DNA from: Chersky-840 sp963848335
GTDB taxonomy: Bacteria; Actinomycetota; Acidimicrobiia; Acidimicrobiales; UBA8190
Direction of reading: 5' to 3'
DNA: 64,000 bases
NCBI GenBank assembly: GCA_963848335.1
Contig: CAWKDD010000001.1
Location: 1,798,001-1,862,000 of the forward strand
Positions 17,149-26,179 of this stretch are shown in pieces; the first letter of the stretch is position 1, and each line of letters starts with the position of its first letter. The notes beneath the pieces were generated by a model. That model did not search any database. It saw only the letters and a program-made list of their open reading frames with translations, and was not told the origin of the DNA. A program made the translations under genes and the position numbers.

Positions 17149-18446
17149 GAGTCTCTCCTCGGCTTGTCGTCCCCCCCGGAAGCGCCGGCACGCCGGGCAC
17201 CCCCACCCGGACGCGCACCGCCCAGGCGATCGATCACACTATCCAAAATGGCGTGGGCCACCTCGAGCTTCGAGGTCAGGGCGATCTCCCGACACGTCCC
17301 CTCGGACCCCAGGATGGTGACGGCGTTCGTGTCGTGGTCGAACCCCACGCCGTGGGCCGAGACGTCGTTGCCCACCATCAGGTCGATGTTCTTGGCCCTG
17401 AGCTTGGCGCCGGCCCGGGCCGCCAGGTCGTGGGTCTCCGCCGCGAACCCGACGAGCACCTGCCCGTCGCGTCGTCGCCGACCGAGCTCGGCCAGGATGT
17501 CGGGGGTGGGCTCGAGCACGAGCTCGGGGAGGCCGTCGGACTTCGACAACTTGGCCTCGGCGGGCGTCTTCGAACGGAAGTCGGCCACCGCAGCCGCCAT
17601 CACCACGACGTCGGAACCGTCGGCGTGCCCGAGCACGGCCGCTTCCATCTCCGCCGCCGTCTCCACCGGCACGACCGTGATGCCGGGGCTCACCGCCCGG
17701 CGCGCCGTGGTCACCAAGACGACCTCCGCGCCGCGCGCCGCGGCCGCTTCGGCCACGGCATGACCCTGCTTGCCCGAGGAACGGTTGGAGATGAAACGCA
17801 CCGGGTCGATGGGCTCGCGGGTGCCCCCCGCGCTCACCACGACACGTCTCCCGGCCAAATCCCGGCCCCGGGTGCTGGCACCGACTCCGGGCGCGGGCAA
17901 CGACAGCACGGACAAGGCGGCGTCGACGATGTCGGCGGGCTCGGCCAGGCGCCCGGCCCCGACGTCACCTCCGGCCAACCGTCCCTCGCCCGGGTCGACC
18001 ACGTACACGGCGCGGCGGCGCAAGATGGCCAGGTTGTCCCGGACCGCAGGGTGCTCCCACATCTCGGTGTGCATGGCCGGGCACACCATCACCGGCGCAC
18101 GGGTGGCGAGGACGGTGGCGGTGAGCAATCCGTCGGCCATGCCGTGTGCGTAGCAGGCGAGAAAATGCGCCGTCGCCGGGACCACCAGGACCAGATCGGC
18201 GCGCCGGCCCAGATCGGTGTGGGGAATGGGATCGGCTTCGGCCCACAGGGTCCTCTGGACGGGCTCCGACGCCAACGCCGAGAAGGTCACCGCGCCGACG
18301 AAGCGCGTGGCCTCCTCGGTGAGGACGGGAACGACGTGGGCCCCGGCGTCGACCAGCCGGCGACACACCTCGACCGCCTTGTAGGCGGCGATGCCCCCGG
18401 TGACTCCCAGGACGATGGTCTTGCCCGTGGCGGGGCCTGTCGTCAT
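17145..18446 (-). CDS. coaBC: Bifunctional phosphopantothenoylcysteine decarboxylase / ligase
   Basis: Two steps of coenzyme A synthesis. The N-terminal CoaC half is a flavoprotein decarboxylase (VLGVTGGIAAYKAVEVCRRL, then VCPAMHTEMWEHPAV with the PAM motif). The C-terminal CoaB half is a CTP-dependent ligase beginning near VVVSAGGTREPIDPVRFISN and continuing SSGKQGHAVAEAA. The total of 433 residues is usual for the fusion. ATG 18446 is used because an earlier in-frame ATG adds 45 residues unlike the family. It follows rpoZ and overlaps metK. Confidence 0.96.
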   Translation of the reverse strand: MTTGPATGKTIVLGVTGGIAAYKAVEVCRRLVDAGAHVVPVLTEEATRFVGAVTFSALASEPVQRTLWAEADPIPHTDLGRRADLVLVVPATAHFLACYAHGMADGLLTATVLATRAPVMVCPAMHTEMWEHPAVRDNLAILRRRAVYVVDPGEGRLAGGDVGAGRLAEPADIVDAALSVLSLPAPGVGASTRGRDLAGRRVVVSAGGTREPIDPVRFISNRSSGKQGHAVAEAAAARGAEVVLVTTARRAVSPGITVVPVETAAEMEAAVLGHADGSDVVVMAAAVADFRSKTPAEAKLSKSDGLPELVLEPTPDILAELGRRRRDGQVLVGFAAETHDLAARAGAKLRAKNIDLMVGNDVSAHGVGFDHDTNAVTILGSEGTCREIALTSKLEVAHAILDSVIDRLGGARPGGGARRAGASGGDDKPRRDS

Positions 18447-18489
18447 GGTCCGAGCTCCCGGGCAGAGCGCGGGCGGGTACCCCCGCCTG

Positions 18490-18882
18490 CTACTCGCCCG
18501 CCTCCGGCGGCTGGGCGTCGAGCTCGCCGGTGAGCGCGGTGAGCTCAGGTCCGTCGGCGACGACCTCCGCCACCTCGGCACCTTCGACGACGGCGGAACC
18601 GTCCTCGAGCTCTTCGCCCGGCTCGAGGCGGTGGTAGGTGGCCTTACCGGCCGCCACCTCTTCGAAGGCGATGGTGAGGGGCTTGCCCGAGACCGAGGTC
18701 ACCTGGGGGGGCACGACGAAGCCCAGTCCCTCCCCCAGCTGGTTGTAGTACGAGTTGATCTGCCGGGCACGCTTGGCCGACAGGGCCACCAGGGTGAACT
18801 TCGAGTCGACCTTGTCGAGGAGGTCCTCCACGGGCGGGTCCATGAGCGTCGAGCGGCGCTGGGGCAATTCAGGCTCCTCCAC
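18490..18882 (-). CDS. rpoZ: RNA polymerase omega subunit
   Basis: Omega helps fold and attach the beta-prime subunit of RNA polymerase. The core is PPVEDLLDKVDSKFTLVALS followed by AKRARQINSYYNQL, diagnostic for the family. At 130 residues it is longer than the usual 80-110, owing to an acidic C-terminal tail. A GTG at 18882 gives the listed start; ATG at 18843 (MDPPVEDLL) would fit other family members equally well. It lies between gmk and coaBC, its standard actinobacterial place. Confidence 0.94.
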   Translation of the reverse strand: MEEPELPQRRSTLMDPPVEDLLDKVDSKFTLVALSAKRARQINSYYNQLGEGLGFVVPPQVTSVSGKPLTIAFEEVAAGKATYHRLEPGEELEDGSAVVEGAEVAEVVADGPELTALTGELDAQPPEAGE

Positions 18883-18891
18883 GGTGGCCGG

Positions 18892-19440
18892 TCATCGTTC
18901 CGGCGGGAGATTGCGGTGAAGGTCCAGTATACCGGCCACCTCGGACACCGCCCGGTCCACCTCGTCGTTGACGACCACGAAGGGGGTCAGCTCCTTGCCC
19001 AGGCGCATCTCCTCGGCACCGAGGGCGATACGCCTGTCGACCTCGTGGACGTCATCGCCGCGCCGGCGGAGCCGAGCCCGCTGGACCTCGGGAGATGGTG
19101 GCACCAGGAGCACGACCAGGGCGTCGGGATGCCGGGCCTTGACCTGGCGCGCCCCTTGGAGGTCGATCTCGAGGACCACGTCCTTGCCCGGGGGCGCGTC
19201 GGGGAGGGGTGTGCCGTAGAGGTGGCCGAGGAACTCCGCCCATTCGAGGAACCCGCCGGCCGCGATCGTCTCCTCGAAGTGGTCGCGGTCGACGAACGTG
19301 TACGCGTCGGCGGCTTCACCGGGACGCCGGGGACGCGTCGTCCAGGAGCGGCTCAGCCACAGACTCGGGTCGCGTTCGACCAGACGGGAGACGACGGTGC
19401 CCTTCCCCGCCCCGCCGGGGCCGGAGATGACGAGGATCAG
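18892..19440 (-). CDS. gmk: Guanylate kinase, apparent CTG start
   Basis: Phosphorylates GMP to GDP. The P-loop is VISGPGGAGKGTVV close to the N-terminus, followed by SRSWTTRPRRPGE and the GMP-binding stretch FLEWAEFLGHLYGTP; the C-terminus has the LID-like RARLRRRGDD. No ATG, GTG or TTG lies in frame before the P-loop. The only plausible start is CTG at 19440, which forms a CTGA overlap with the mihF stop. That gives 182 residues and leaves only about four residues before the P-loop strand, a little short for the family. Confidence 0.88.
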   Translation of the reverse strand: MILVISGPGGAGKGTVVSRLVERDPSLWLSRSWTTRPRRPGEAADAYTFVDRDHFEETIAAGGFLEWAEFLGHLYGTPLPDAPPGKDVVLEIDLQGARQVKARHPDALVVLLVPPSPEVQRARLRRRGDDVHEVDRRIALGAEEMRLGKELTPFVVVNDEVDRAVSEVAGILDLHRNLPPER

Positions 19441-19757
19441 GACTTCGAAGTATGCGTCAGCAGAGCGTCGCGTTGATTGGCGCCGAGGCCCTGCAACCGA
19501 CGGCTCTCACTGATTCCCACCGTCTCCATGAGACGCCGGGCCTTGACCTTTCCGAGACCGGGAAGCGATTCGAGCACCGACAGCACCTTCATCTTGCCGA
19601 CGGTCTCGTCCTTCTCGGCACGCCGGAGAAGCTCCGACAGGGTGATGGACCCCATCTTCAGCTTCTCTTTCACCTCGGCCCGCTCGCGGCGGACCTTGGC
19701 GGCCTTGTCCAGCGCCGCCTGGCGCTGCTCCGGGGTGAGTGCGGGAGGTTGCGGCAT
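19437..19757 (-). CDS. mihF: Actinobacterial integration host factor (mIHF)
   Basis: Nucleoid protein of the actinobacterial IHF type, unrelated to the IhfA/IhfB heterodimer; it binds and bends DNA through a helix-two-turn-helix fold. The 106-residue product contains ALDKAAKVRRERAEVKEKLK and the DNA-binding SLPGLGKVKARRLMETVGI. ATG at 19757 is the start matching family length. It lies directly before gmk, overlapping it in CTGA, the conserved pyrF-mihF-gmk order. Confidence 0.94.
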   Translation of the reverse strand: MPQPPALTPEQRQAALDKAAKVRRERAEVKEKLKMGSITLSELLRRAEKDETVGKMKVLSVLESLPGLGKVKARRLMETVGISESRRLQGLGANQRDALLTHTSKS

Positions 19758-19789
19758 GCGGGCCACCATAGCGCCCTCGTGAGCGGGGG

Positions 19790-20500
19790 TCATCCGCGAG
19801 GTGCGGCCATCGTCGCGGCCACTTCGTCCACGACGGCGGCGGCCATGGCCTCGGGGTCTCCGGCAGCGGTGACGGCGCGACCGATCACCAGAATGTCCGC
19901 GCCCGCCCGGATCGCGGCAGCGGGGGTGGCGGCACGCGCCTGGTCGTCGTTCGAGGTCCCCGCGGGGCGGATTCCGGGGACGACGGTCAACAGCCCCGGG
20001 GCGGCGCTCCGTGTGACCGCCAGGTCCGAGGCGGCACAGACCAGTCCCCCGCAGCCCGCCGAAGCCGCCCATCTCGAACGGGAGGCGAGCGCCTCGGGGG
20101 CGGCGTCGGTGTCGCTCGTGAGGACGGTGACCCCGAGCACGCACGGTGCTGGGGCCCCGGCCGCCTCGGCCCCCTCCACCATGCCCGAAACCGCAGCTCG
20201 CAGCATGGATTGACCACCCTGCGTGTGCACGGTGGTGAACTCCACGCCCATGGCTCCCAGGACCCGGGCGGCCCGCGCCACCGTGGTCGGGATGTCGTGC
20301 ATCTTGAGGTCGAGGAAGACGCGGTAGCCCTCGTCGACGAGCGCCGACACGGTCTCGGGCCCGGCCGCCCCGAACAATTCCAGCCCCACCTTGGCGACCC
20401 CGAACCAGGGTCGGAGCCGGTGTGCCAGCCGCAGCGCCACCACGAGGTCGTCCACGTCCAGGGCCAGGGCCAGCCGGTCCCGCACGTCGTCACCCCCCAT
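19790..20500 (-). CDS. pyrF: Orotidine 5'-phosphate decarboxylase
   Basis: Last step of UMP synthesis. The active-site segment reads FLDLKMHDIPTTV (catalytic Asp-Lys-Asp type), the phosphate-binding end is VPGIRPAG, and IRAGADILVIGRAVT closes the barrel. At 236 residues it is of the shorter PyrF class. ATG at 20500 starts MGGDDVRDRLALALDV and lies within the last bases of pyrD (11-base overlap). Confidence 0.94.
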   Translation of the reverse strand: MGGDDVRDRLALALDVDDLVVALRLAHRLRPWFGVAKVGLELFGAAGPETVSALVDEGYRVFLDLKMHDIPTTVARAARVLGAMGVEFTTVHTQGGQSMLRAAVSGMVEGAEAAGAPAPCVLGVTVLTSDTDAAPEALASRSRWAASAGCGGLVCAASDLAVTRSAAPGLLTVVPGIRPAGTSNDDQARAATPAAAIRAGADILVIGRAVTAAGDPEAMAAAVVDEVAATMAAPRG

Positions 20501-21716
20501 GGTCGCCCTCGCGCATCCTCTGGTCCCCCCGGCGAGGCACGGGGGGAAGACGGGAGGGAACGTCGGGCCTGGCCACACCGGGCCGCGCTGACGCCGGGGC
20601 ACCCGGCGGCGCCGGAGCTGCCGGCGCCGGAGCTGCCCCACCGGGAGCCGGGGCGGGAGGAGCCGAGGCTTCAGAAGTCAGAGGCGCACCCGGCGGCGCG
20701 CCGGGAACTGGCGACCACCGCGCCGCCACCTGCCCGGCCCGATCCATGACCGGGCGCGGTGCTGCCACCGCTGTCGGGCCCGCACCCCGTTCCCGGTGCA
20801 CCGCACCCACCAGGGCGCGCACGTCGACCACGCCGTGCCATCGGCACCAGCGCCTGAGCCCGGCCAGGACCCTCGCCGGCGCGCGTGGGTCTCGGAACGT
20901 GGCCGTCCCCACCTCGACCGCATCGGCGCCGGCGAGCATCATCTCCACCACGTCGACGCCACGCGACACGCCGCCGACGCCGACGATGCCCGCGTGGGGG
21001 AAGGCGGCACGACAGTCGTGCACGGCGCGCACCGCCACCGGTCGGATGGCCGGCCCCGAGAGGCCGCCGCCCCCGGGACCCGAGCCGAGCCGGTAGTCGC
21101 GACGCCTCGCGTCGATGGCCATTCCCAGCACCGTGTTGACGAGCACGAGCGTCTCCGCGCCGGCTTCGAGCGCGGCGCCAGCAATGGAGACGATGTCGGA
21201 CACGTTGGGGCTCAACTTCACCCACAACGGCAAACCGCACGCCCTCGAAGCCGCCACGGCCTGCGCCGTGGCCTGCGCCGAGTGGGCGAACATCCGGCTC
21301 CGATCGTCGAGATTGGGACAACTCACGTTGACCTCCACCGCCACCACTCCGGGCGCGCCGGCCAGCATCGCCGCGGCCTGGGCGTAGTCCTCCACGCGGC
21401 TCCCCCACACGCTCGCCACGACCCGGGCGCCGCGGTCGTTGAGCGCGGGGAGCTCGTAGGCGAGCCACGATGCGATCCCGGGTCCCTGGAGCCCGACGGA
21501 ATTGAGCATGCCCGCCGGCGTCTCGTGGACCCGGGGCGGTGGGTTGCCGGCCCAGGGCAGGGCCGCGAGGGACTTCACCACGACGGCGCCGAGCGAAGCC
21601 AGGTCGAAGTAGGCGGCGAGCTCGGCCCCGTGCCCGGCGGTACCGGACGCCGTGAGCACCGGGTTGGGCAGCGGCACCGACCCCACGTAGGTCCGCAGGT
21701 CGACACGGCCCCTCAT
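20490..21716 (-). CDS. pyrD: Dihydroorotate dehydrogenase, class 1B-like, with Pro/Ala-rich tail
   Basis: Flavoenzyme oxidising dihydroorotate to orotate. The N-terminus (LPNPVLTASGTAGHGAELA) and GMLNSVGLQGPGI resemble class 1B. The catalytic base sits in VNVSCPNLDD, with Cys as in class 1, not Ser as in class 2; KLSPNVSDI and VGVGGVSRGVDVVEM follow. Class 1B normally needs PyrK for electron transfer to NAD, but no pyrK adjoins it. The last ~85 of 408 residues are a low-complexity Pro/Ala/Arg tail beyond the barrel. ATG at 21716 overlaps the carB stop. Confidence 0.92.
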   Translation of the reverse strand: MRGRVDLRTYVGSVPLPNPVLTASGTAGHGAELAAYFDLASLGAVVVKSLAALPWAGNPPPRVHETPAGMLNSVGLQGPGIASWLAYELPALNDRGARVVASVWGSRVEDYAQAAAMLAGAPGVVAVEVNVSCPNLDDRSRMFAHSAQATAQAVAASRACGLPLWVKLSPNVSDIVSIAGAALEAGAETLVLVNTVLGMAIDARRRDYRLGSGPGGGGLSGPAIRPVAVRAVHDCRAAFPHAGIVGVGGVSRGVDVVEMMLAGADAVEVGTATFRDPRAPARVLAGLRRWCRWHGVVDVRALVGAVHRERGAGPTAVAAPRPVMDRAGQVAARWSPVPGAPPGAPLTSEASAPPAPAPGGAAPAPAAPAPPGAPASARPGVARPDVPSRLPPVPRRGDQRMREGDHGG

Positions 21717-24700
21717 CCGTGGACCTCCTGCAGGCACACCACCGACAGCCCGTGACGCCGCCAGTCCAGGATCCCGGTGGCGGCGGCGCGCGCCGCCGCC
21801 ACGGTCGTCAGACACGGCACCCGGTGCACGAGGGCGGCGGAACGGATGTGCACGCCGTCGGCGCGCGGGCCCCGGCCCCGGGGCGTGTTCACCACCAACT
21901 GCACGCGCCCGGTGGCGATGAGCTCGACGGCATCGGACGCGCCCGACTCCCCCACCTTGGCCACCACCGTGGCCACCGGCATGCCGTTGGACTCGAGGAA
22001 GGCGGCGGTCCCCGAGGTGGCCACCAGCTCGAATCCGAGCTCGTGGAACGTCCGGGCCGCTTCGAGGCCTCCGGCCTTGTCGCGATCGGCGAGGGACAGG
22101 AACACCGCACCCTCCGACGGCAGCTGCATGCCGGCGGCCATCTGGCTCTTGGCGAAGGCGAGCCCGAAGGTCGAGCCGATCCCCATCACCTCGCCGGTGG
22201 AACGCATCTCGGGGCCGAGAAGCGTGTCGACCCCCGGGAAGCGGTCGAAGGGCAGCACGGCCTCCTTGACGCTCACCCACCGGCCCCCCGTCGGTGCGCG
22301 CAGGAGCCCTTCGGCGCGCAGCTCGGACAACGTCGCTCCTGTGATCACCCGGGCTGCGACCATGGCGACCGGCACCCCCGTCGACTTGGCGACGAAGGGC
22401 ACCGTCCGACTGGCGCGGGGGTTCGCCTCGAGCACGTAGACGGTGCCTTCTTTGACCGCGTACTGCACGTTGATGGGCCCCACCACCTCCAGGGCGGCGG
22501 CAATGGCCCGGGTGTGGGCGCTCAGCGTGTCGAGCACGGCGCTCGAAAGCGTCTGCGGGGGCAGCGCGCACGCCGAGTCCCCCGAGTGCACGCCCGCCTC
22601 CTCGACGTGCTCCATGACCCCGGCGATGAACAGGTCGCCGGTCCGGTCCCGCACGGCGTCCACGTCGACCTCGACGGCGTCTTCGAGGAACCGATCGACC
22701 AGGACGGGGCGCTCTGCGGTGGCGGCGCCTTCGCGGGCCAGGGACCCCGCCAGCTCCTCGACCACCTGGGCCAGGCGCTCGTCGTCGTAGACGATCTCCA
22801 TGGCCCGCCCCCCGAGCACGTAGCTCGGGCGGACGAGCACGGGGTACCCGACCTTGTGGGCCACGGTCAGGGCCTCGTCCACCGACAAGGCGATGCCCCC
22901 GGCAGGCTGAGGGATCCCCAACCGCTCGCACAACAGGTTCCAACGCTCGCGGTCCTCGGCCAGGTCGATGGAGGCCGGGCTCGTACCGAGGACCAGCTCC
23001 GACGGCAGGCTGTGGGCGAGCTTGAGCGGCGTCTGGCCGCCGAGGCTCACGATCACGCCGGCGAGGGGCGCACCCCCGGGCCCCGTACCCGCCTCCGCCT
23101 CGGCGTCGAGCACGTTGGCCACGTCCTCGGCCGTGATGGGCTCGAAGTACAGGCGGTCGGAGGTGTCGTAGTCGGTGGAGACGGTCTCGGGGTTGCAGTT
23201 GACCATCACCGTCTCGTAGCCCGCAGCGCGCAGGGCCATCGAGGCGTGGACACAGCAGTAGTCGAACTCGATGCCTTGGCCGATCCGGTTGGGCCCCGAT
23301 CCCAGGATCGCCACACGCGGGCGCTCGCTCGGGCGCACCTCGTCCTCGTCCTCGTAGGTGGCGTAGTGGTAGGGGGTGCGTGCCGCGAACTCGGCCCCGC
23401 AGGTGTCGACGGTCTTGAAGGTGGCGCGCACCCCCGCCGCCAGGCGAGCGGCACGCACCTCGGCCTCGGTGAACGCGCCCGCTCCTGGCCCCGCCCCGAG
23501 GCTGCCGGAGAGCAGGTAGGCGATCTGACTGTCGGAGAACCCGAGGCGCTTCACCGCACGCCACGTGCGACGGTCGAGATCGGCGGGCCCCCGACCCGAT
23601 GCGCCCATGTCCTCCAGGCGCGTGCGGGCCTCACTGATGATGGCCAGCTGGTCCAAGAACCAGGGGTCGACACCCGTCGCCGCCGCCAACGCGTCGGGTG
23701 TGATGCCCCGGCGCAGCGCGGCCTCGAGCTCGAACACGCGGCCGGGCGTCGGTGAGCAGGCCCGCTCCACCAGCTCCTCGTCGTCGAGAAGCTCGTAGGC
23801 GGCCTCGGCGGGGTCGCCGTTGAGCCCGGACCGACCCTGCTCGAGCGAGCGGATGGCCTTCTGCAGCGACTCGGGGAACGTCCGGCCGATGGCCATCACC
23901 TCCCCCACCGATTGCATCCGGGTCCCGAGCCGGTCCACCGCCCCGGGCAGCTTCTCGAAGGCCCAGCGCGGGATCTTCGTCACGACGTAGTCGATGGTGG
24001 GCTCGAAGCTCGCCGGCGTGGCACCGGTGATGTCGTTGGTGATCTCGTCGAGCGTGTAGCCGACCGCGAGGCGCGCCGCGATCTTGGCGATGGGAAATCC
24101 CGTCGCCTTGGACGCCAGAGCCGACGAGCGCGACACACGCGGGTTCATCTCGATCACGAGACGTCTGCCGTCGGTGGGCCTCACCGCGAACTGGATGTTG
24201 GACCCTCCGGTCTCGACACCGACCCGGCGGATGCACGCGAAGGCGTCGTCGCGCATGGCCTGGTACTCGACGTCCGAGAGCGTCTGGGCCGGGGCCACGG
24301 TGATCGAGTCGCCGGTGTGCACACCCATGGGGTCGAAGTTCTCGATGGAGCACACCACCACGCAGTTGTCCACGCGGTCGCGCATGACCTCCAGCTCGAA
24401 CTCCTTCCACCCCGCGATGGACCTCTCGATGAGGATCTGGTGCACGGGGCTGGCCGCCAAACCCTCCGCCGCCACCCGGGCGAGCTGGGCACGATCGGCC
24501 GCGGTGCCGGTGCCCGCTCCCCCCAAGATGAAGCTGGGCCGGATCATGAGGGGGAACCCGATCTGCTCCCCCAGGGCCATGGCCTCGTCCAGGTGGGTGG
24601 CGAACCCCGACGGCGGGACCTCCAGGCCGATCTCGCCCATGGCGGTCTTGAAACGGTCCCGGTCCTCGGCAGTGGCGATGGCCTGCGCGCTGGCGCCGAT

Positions 24701-25045
24701 CAATTCCACCCCGAAGTCGTCGAGCACCCCGCGCTCGGAGAGGCCGAAGGCCAGGTTCAAGCCGGTCTGCCCGCCCATGGTGGGCAACACCGCGTCGGGC
24801 CGCTCTCGTTCGACGACGGCGCTGAGCACGTCGAGGTCGAGGGGCTCGACGTAGGTACGGTCGGCGATGTCGGGATCGGTCATGATGGTGGCGGGGTTCG
24901 AGTTCACGAGGACGACGCGATATCCCTCGGCGCGCAGCACCCGACACGCCTGGGTGCCCGAGTAGTCGAACTCGCACGCTTGCCCGATCACGATGGGGCC
25001 CGAGCCGATGACGAGGATGGTCTCGATGTCGGTGCGGCGCGGCAT
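21713..25045 (-). CDS. carB: Carbamoyl-phosphate synthase large subunit
   Basis: Makes carbamoyl phosphate for pyrimidines and arginine. It is 1110 residues with the two internally homologous ATP-grasp halves: first half IGSGPIVIGQACEFDYSG and PTMGGQTGLNLA, second half LGSGPNRIGQGIEFDYCC and SLGGQTPLKLAHSL. The C-terminal MGS-like allosteric domain begins near SLADRDKAGGLEAA. ATG at 25045 is the family start; earlier in-frame codons would run back into carA. It overlaps the carA stop by one base and pyrD by four. Confidence 0.97.
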   Translation of the reverse strand: MPRRTDIETILVIGSGPIVIGQACEFDYSGTQACRVLRAEGYRVVLVNSNPATIMTDPDIADRTYVEPLDLDVLSAVVERERPDAVLPTMGGQTGLNLAFGLSERGVLDDFGVELIGASAQAIATAEDRDRFKTAMGEIGLEVPPSGFATHLDEAMALGEQIGFPLMIRPSFILGGAGTGTAADRAQLARVAAEGLAASPVHQILIERSIAGWKEFELEVMRDRVDNCVVVCSIENFDPMGVHTGDSITVAPAQTLSDVEYQAMRDDAFACIRRVGVETGGSNIQFAVRPTDGRRLVIEMNPRVSRSSALASKATGFPIAKIAARLAVGYTLDEITNDITGATPASFEPTIDYVVTKIPRWAFEKLPGAVDRLGTRMQSVGEVMAIGRTFPESLQKAIRSLEQGRSGLNGDPAEAAYELLDDEELVERACSPTPGRVFELEAALRRGITPDALAAATGVDPWFLDQLAIISEARTRLEDMGASGRGPADLDRRTWRAVKRLGFSDSQIAYLLSGSLGAGPGAGAFTEAEVRAARLAAGVRATFKTVDTCGAEFAARTPYHYATYEDEDEVRPSERPRVAILGSGPNRIGQGIEFDYCCVHASMALRAAGYETVMVNCNPETVSTDYDTSDRLYFEPITAEDVANVLDAEAEAGTGPGGAPLAGVIVSLGGQTPLKLAHSLPSELVLGTSPASIDLAEDRERWNLLCERLGIPQPAGGIALSVDEALTVAHKVGYPVLVRPSYVLGGRAMEIVYDDERLAQVVEELAGSLAREGAATAERPVLVDRFLEDAVEVDVDAVRDRTGDLFIAGVMEHVEEAGVHSGDSACALPPQTLSSAVLDTLSAHTRAIAAALEVVGPINVQYAVKEGTVYVLEANPRASRTVPFVAKSTGVPVAMVAARVITGATLSELRAEGLLRAPTGGRWVSVKEAVLPFDRFPGVDTLLGPEMRSTGEVMGIGSTFGLAFAKSQMAAGMQLPSEGAVFLSLADRDKAGGLEAARTFHELGFELVATSGTAAFLESNGMPVATVVAKVGESGASDAVELIATGRVQLVVNTPRGRGPRADGVHIRSAALVHRVPCLTTVAAARAAATGILDWRRHGLSVVCLQEVHG

Positions 25046-26121
25046 CAGGCGCGCACCTCTTCGACCATGTTCCGGAACCTTTCGAAGAGGTACCGGGCGT
25101 CGTGAGGGCCGGGGCCGGCCTCGGGGTGGTACTGCACGCTGAAGGCGGCGACCCCCGTACACCGGAACCCCTCCACCACTCCGTCGTTGAGGTTCACGTG
25201 GGTGACCTCGGCGGCGAGCGGCCCCGAGGTCGGCAACGTCGTGGCGTCGACGGCGTAGTTGTGGTTCTGGCTCGTGATCTCGACCTGGCCGGTGTCGAGC
25301 CGGCGCACCGGATGGTTGCCTCCGTGGTGGCCGAAGGGGAGCTTGTAGGTGCGCGCCCCGATCGCCTCGGCGAGCAGCTGATGACCGAGGCAGATCCCGA
25401 ACACCGGCACGCGGCCCAGAAGCTCGCCGATGTTCGCAGCGTGCGCGCCGAGCGCGGCCGGGTCCCCGGGCCCGTTGGACAGGAAGACGCCGTCGGGCTC
25501 GAGGGCCAAGGTGTCGGCGGCCCGATGCCCGGCGGGCACCACGGTCACGGTCGCCAGCTCGCCCAGGGCGCGCAGCATGGTCTCTTTCACACCGAAGTCG
25601 TAGGCGACGACCCGAAGCGGGCCCGAGCCGCGTTCGTAGGGCGCCCCCACCGACACACCGGTGACCAGGTCACGTCCGGTCGTGCCCGGCTCCGACGCCG
25701 CCGCGTGGCGCAGCACCGACTCCGGCGCGGTGCCAAAGGCGCAGCCCATGGCGCCGTCCACGCGTAGGTGCCGGGTGAGGCGGCGGGTGTCGACGCCCGT
25801 GATGCCCGGCAGCGAGCTGCGCCCGAGGAAGTCCTCGAAGGAGGCGGTGGCGCGCCATGACGACGGCCGAGGCGGGACGTCGCGCACCACGACGCCGCGA
25901 CACCACGGGCGCGGCGCCTCGTCGTCCTCGGCCGTCACGCCGTAATTCCCGATATGCGGGTACGTGAAGGCCACGACCTGCCCGGCGTAGCTCGGGTCGG
26001 TGACGACCTCCTGGTAGCCCGACATCACCGTGTTGAACACGAGCTCGCCCGTGGACACCCCTCCCGGGGGCGCGGCGCCGATGGCCTCACCTTCGAAGAC
26101 CTCGCCGTCGGCCAGCACCAA
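25045..26121 (-). CDS. carA: Carbamoyl-phosphate synthase small subunit (glutaminase)
   Basis: Class I glutamine amidotransferase that supplies ammonia to CarB. The N-terminal domain has GYQEVVTDPSYAGQVVAFTY; the triad is in FGICLGHQLLAEA (Cys) and FSVQYHPEA (His-Glu). It is 358 residues, slightly short at the N-terminus. The start appears to be TTG at 26121 (family sequence LVLADGEVFEG follows), preceded by GGGGAGGG as a ribosome-binding site; I found no ATG or GTG that fits better. Confidence 0.95.
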   Translation of the reverse strand: MVLADGEVFEGEAIGAAPPGGVSTGELVFNTVMSGYQEVVTDPSYAGQVVAFTYPHIGNYGVTAEDDEAPRPWCRGVVVRDVPPRPSSWRATASFEDFLGRSSLPGITGVDTRRLTRHLRVDGAMGCAFGTAPESVLRHAAASEPGTTGRDLVTGVSVGAPYERGSGPLRVVAYDFGVKETMLRALGELATVTVVPAGHRAADTLALEPDGVFLSNGPGDPAALGAHAANIGELLGRVPVFGICLGHQLLAEAIGARTYKLPFGHHGGNHPVRRLDTGQVEITSQNHNYAVDATTLPTSGPLAAEVTHVNLNDGVVEGFRCTGVAAFSVQYHPEAGPGPHDARYLFERFRNMVEEVRA

Positions 26122-26179
26122 GAGCGAAGCAGCCCTCCCCTCGAACCAGTCGTCGGGCGCGGGCCGGAGGCGGGCGCGC

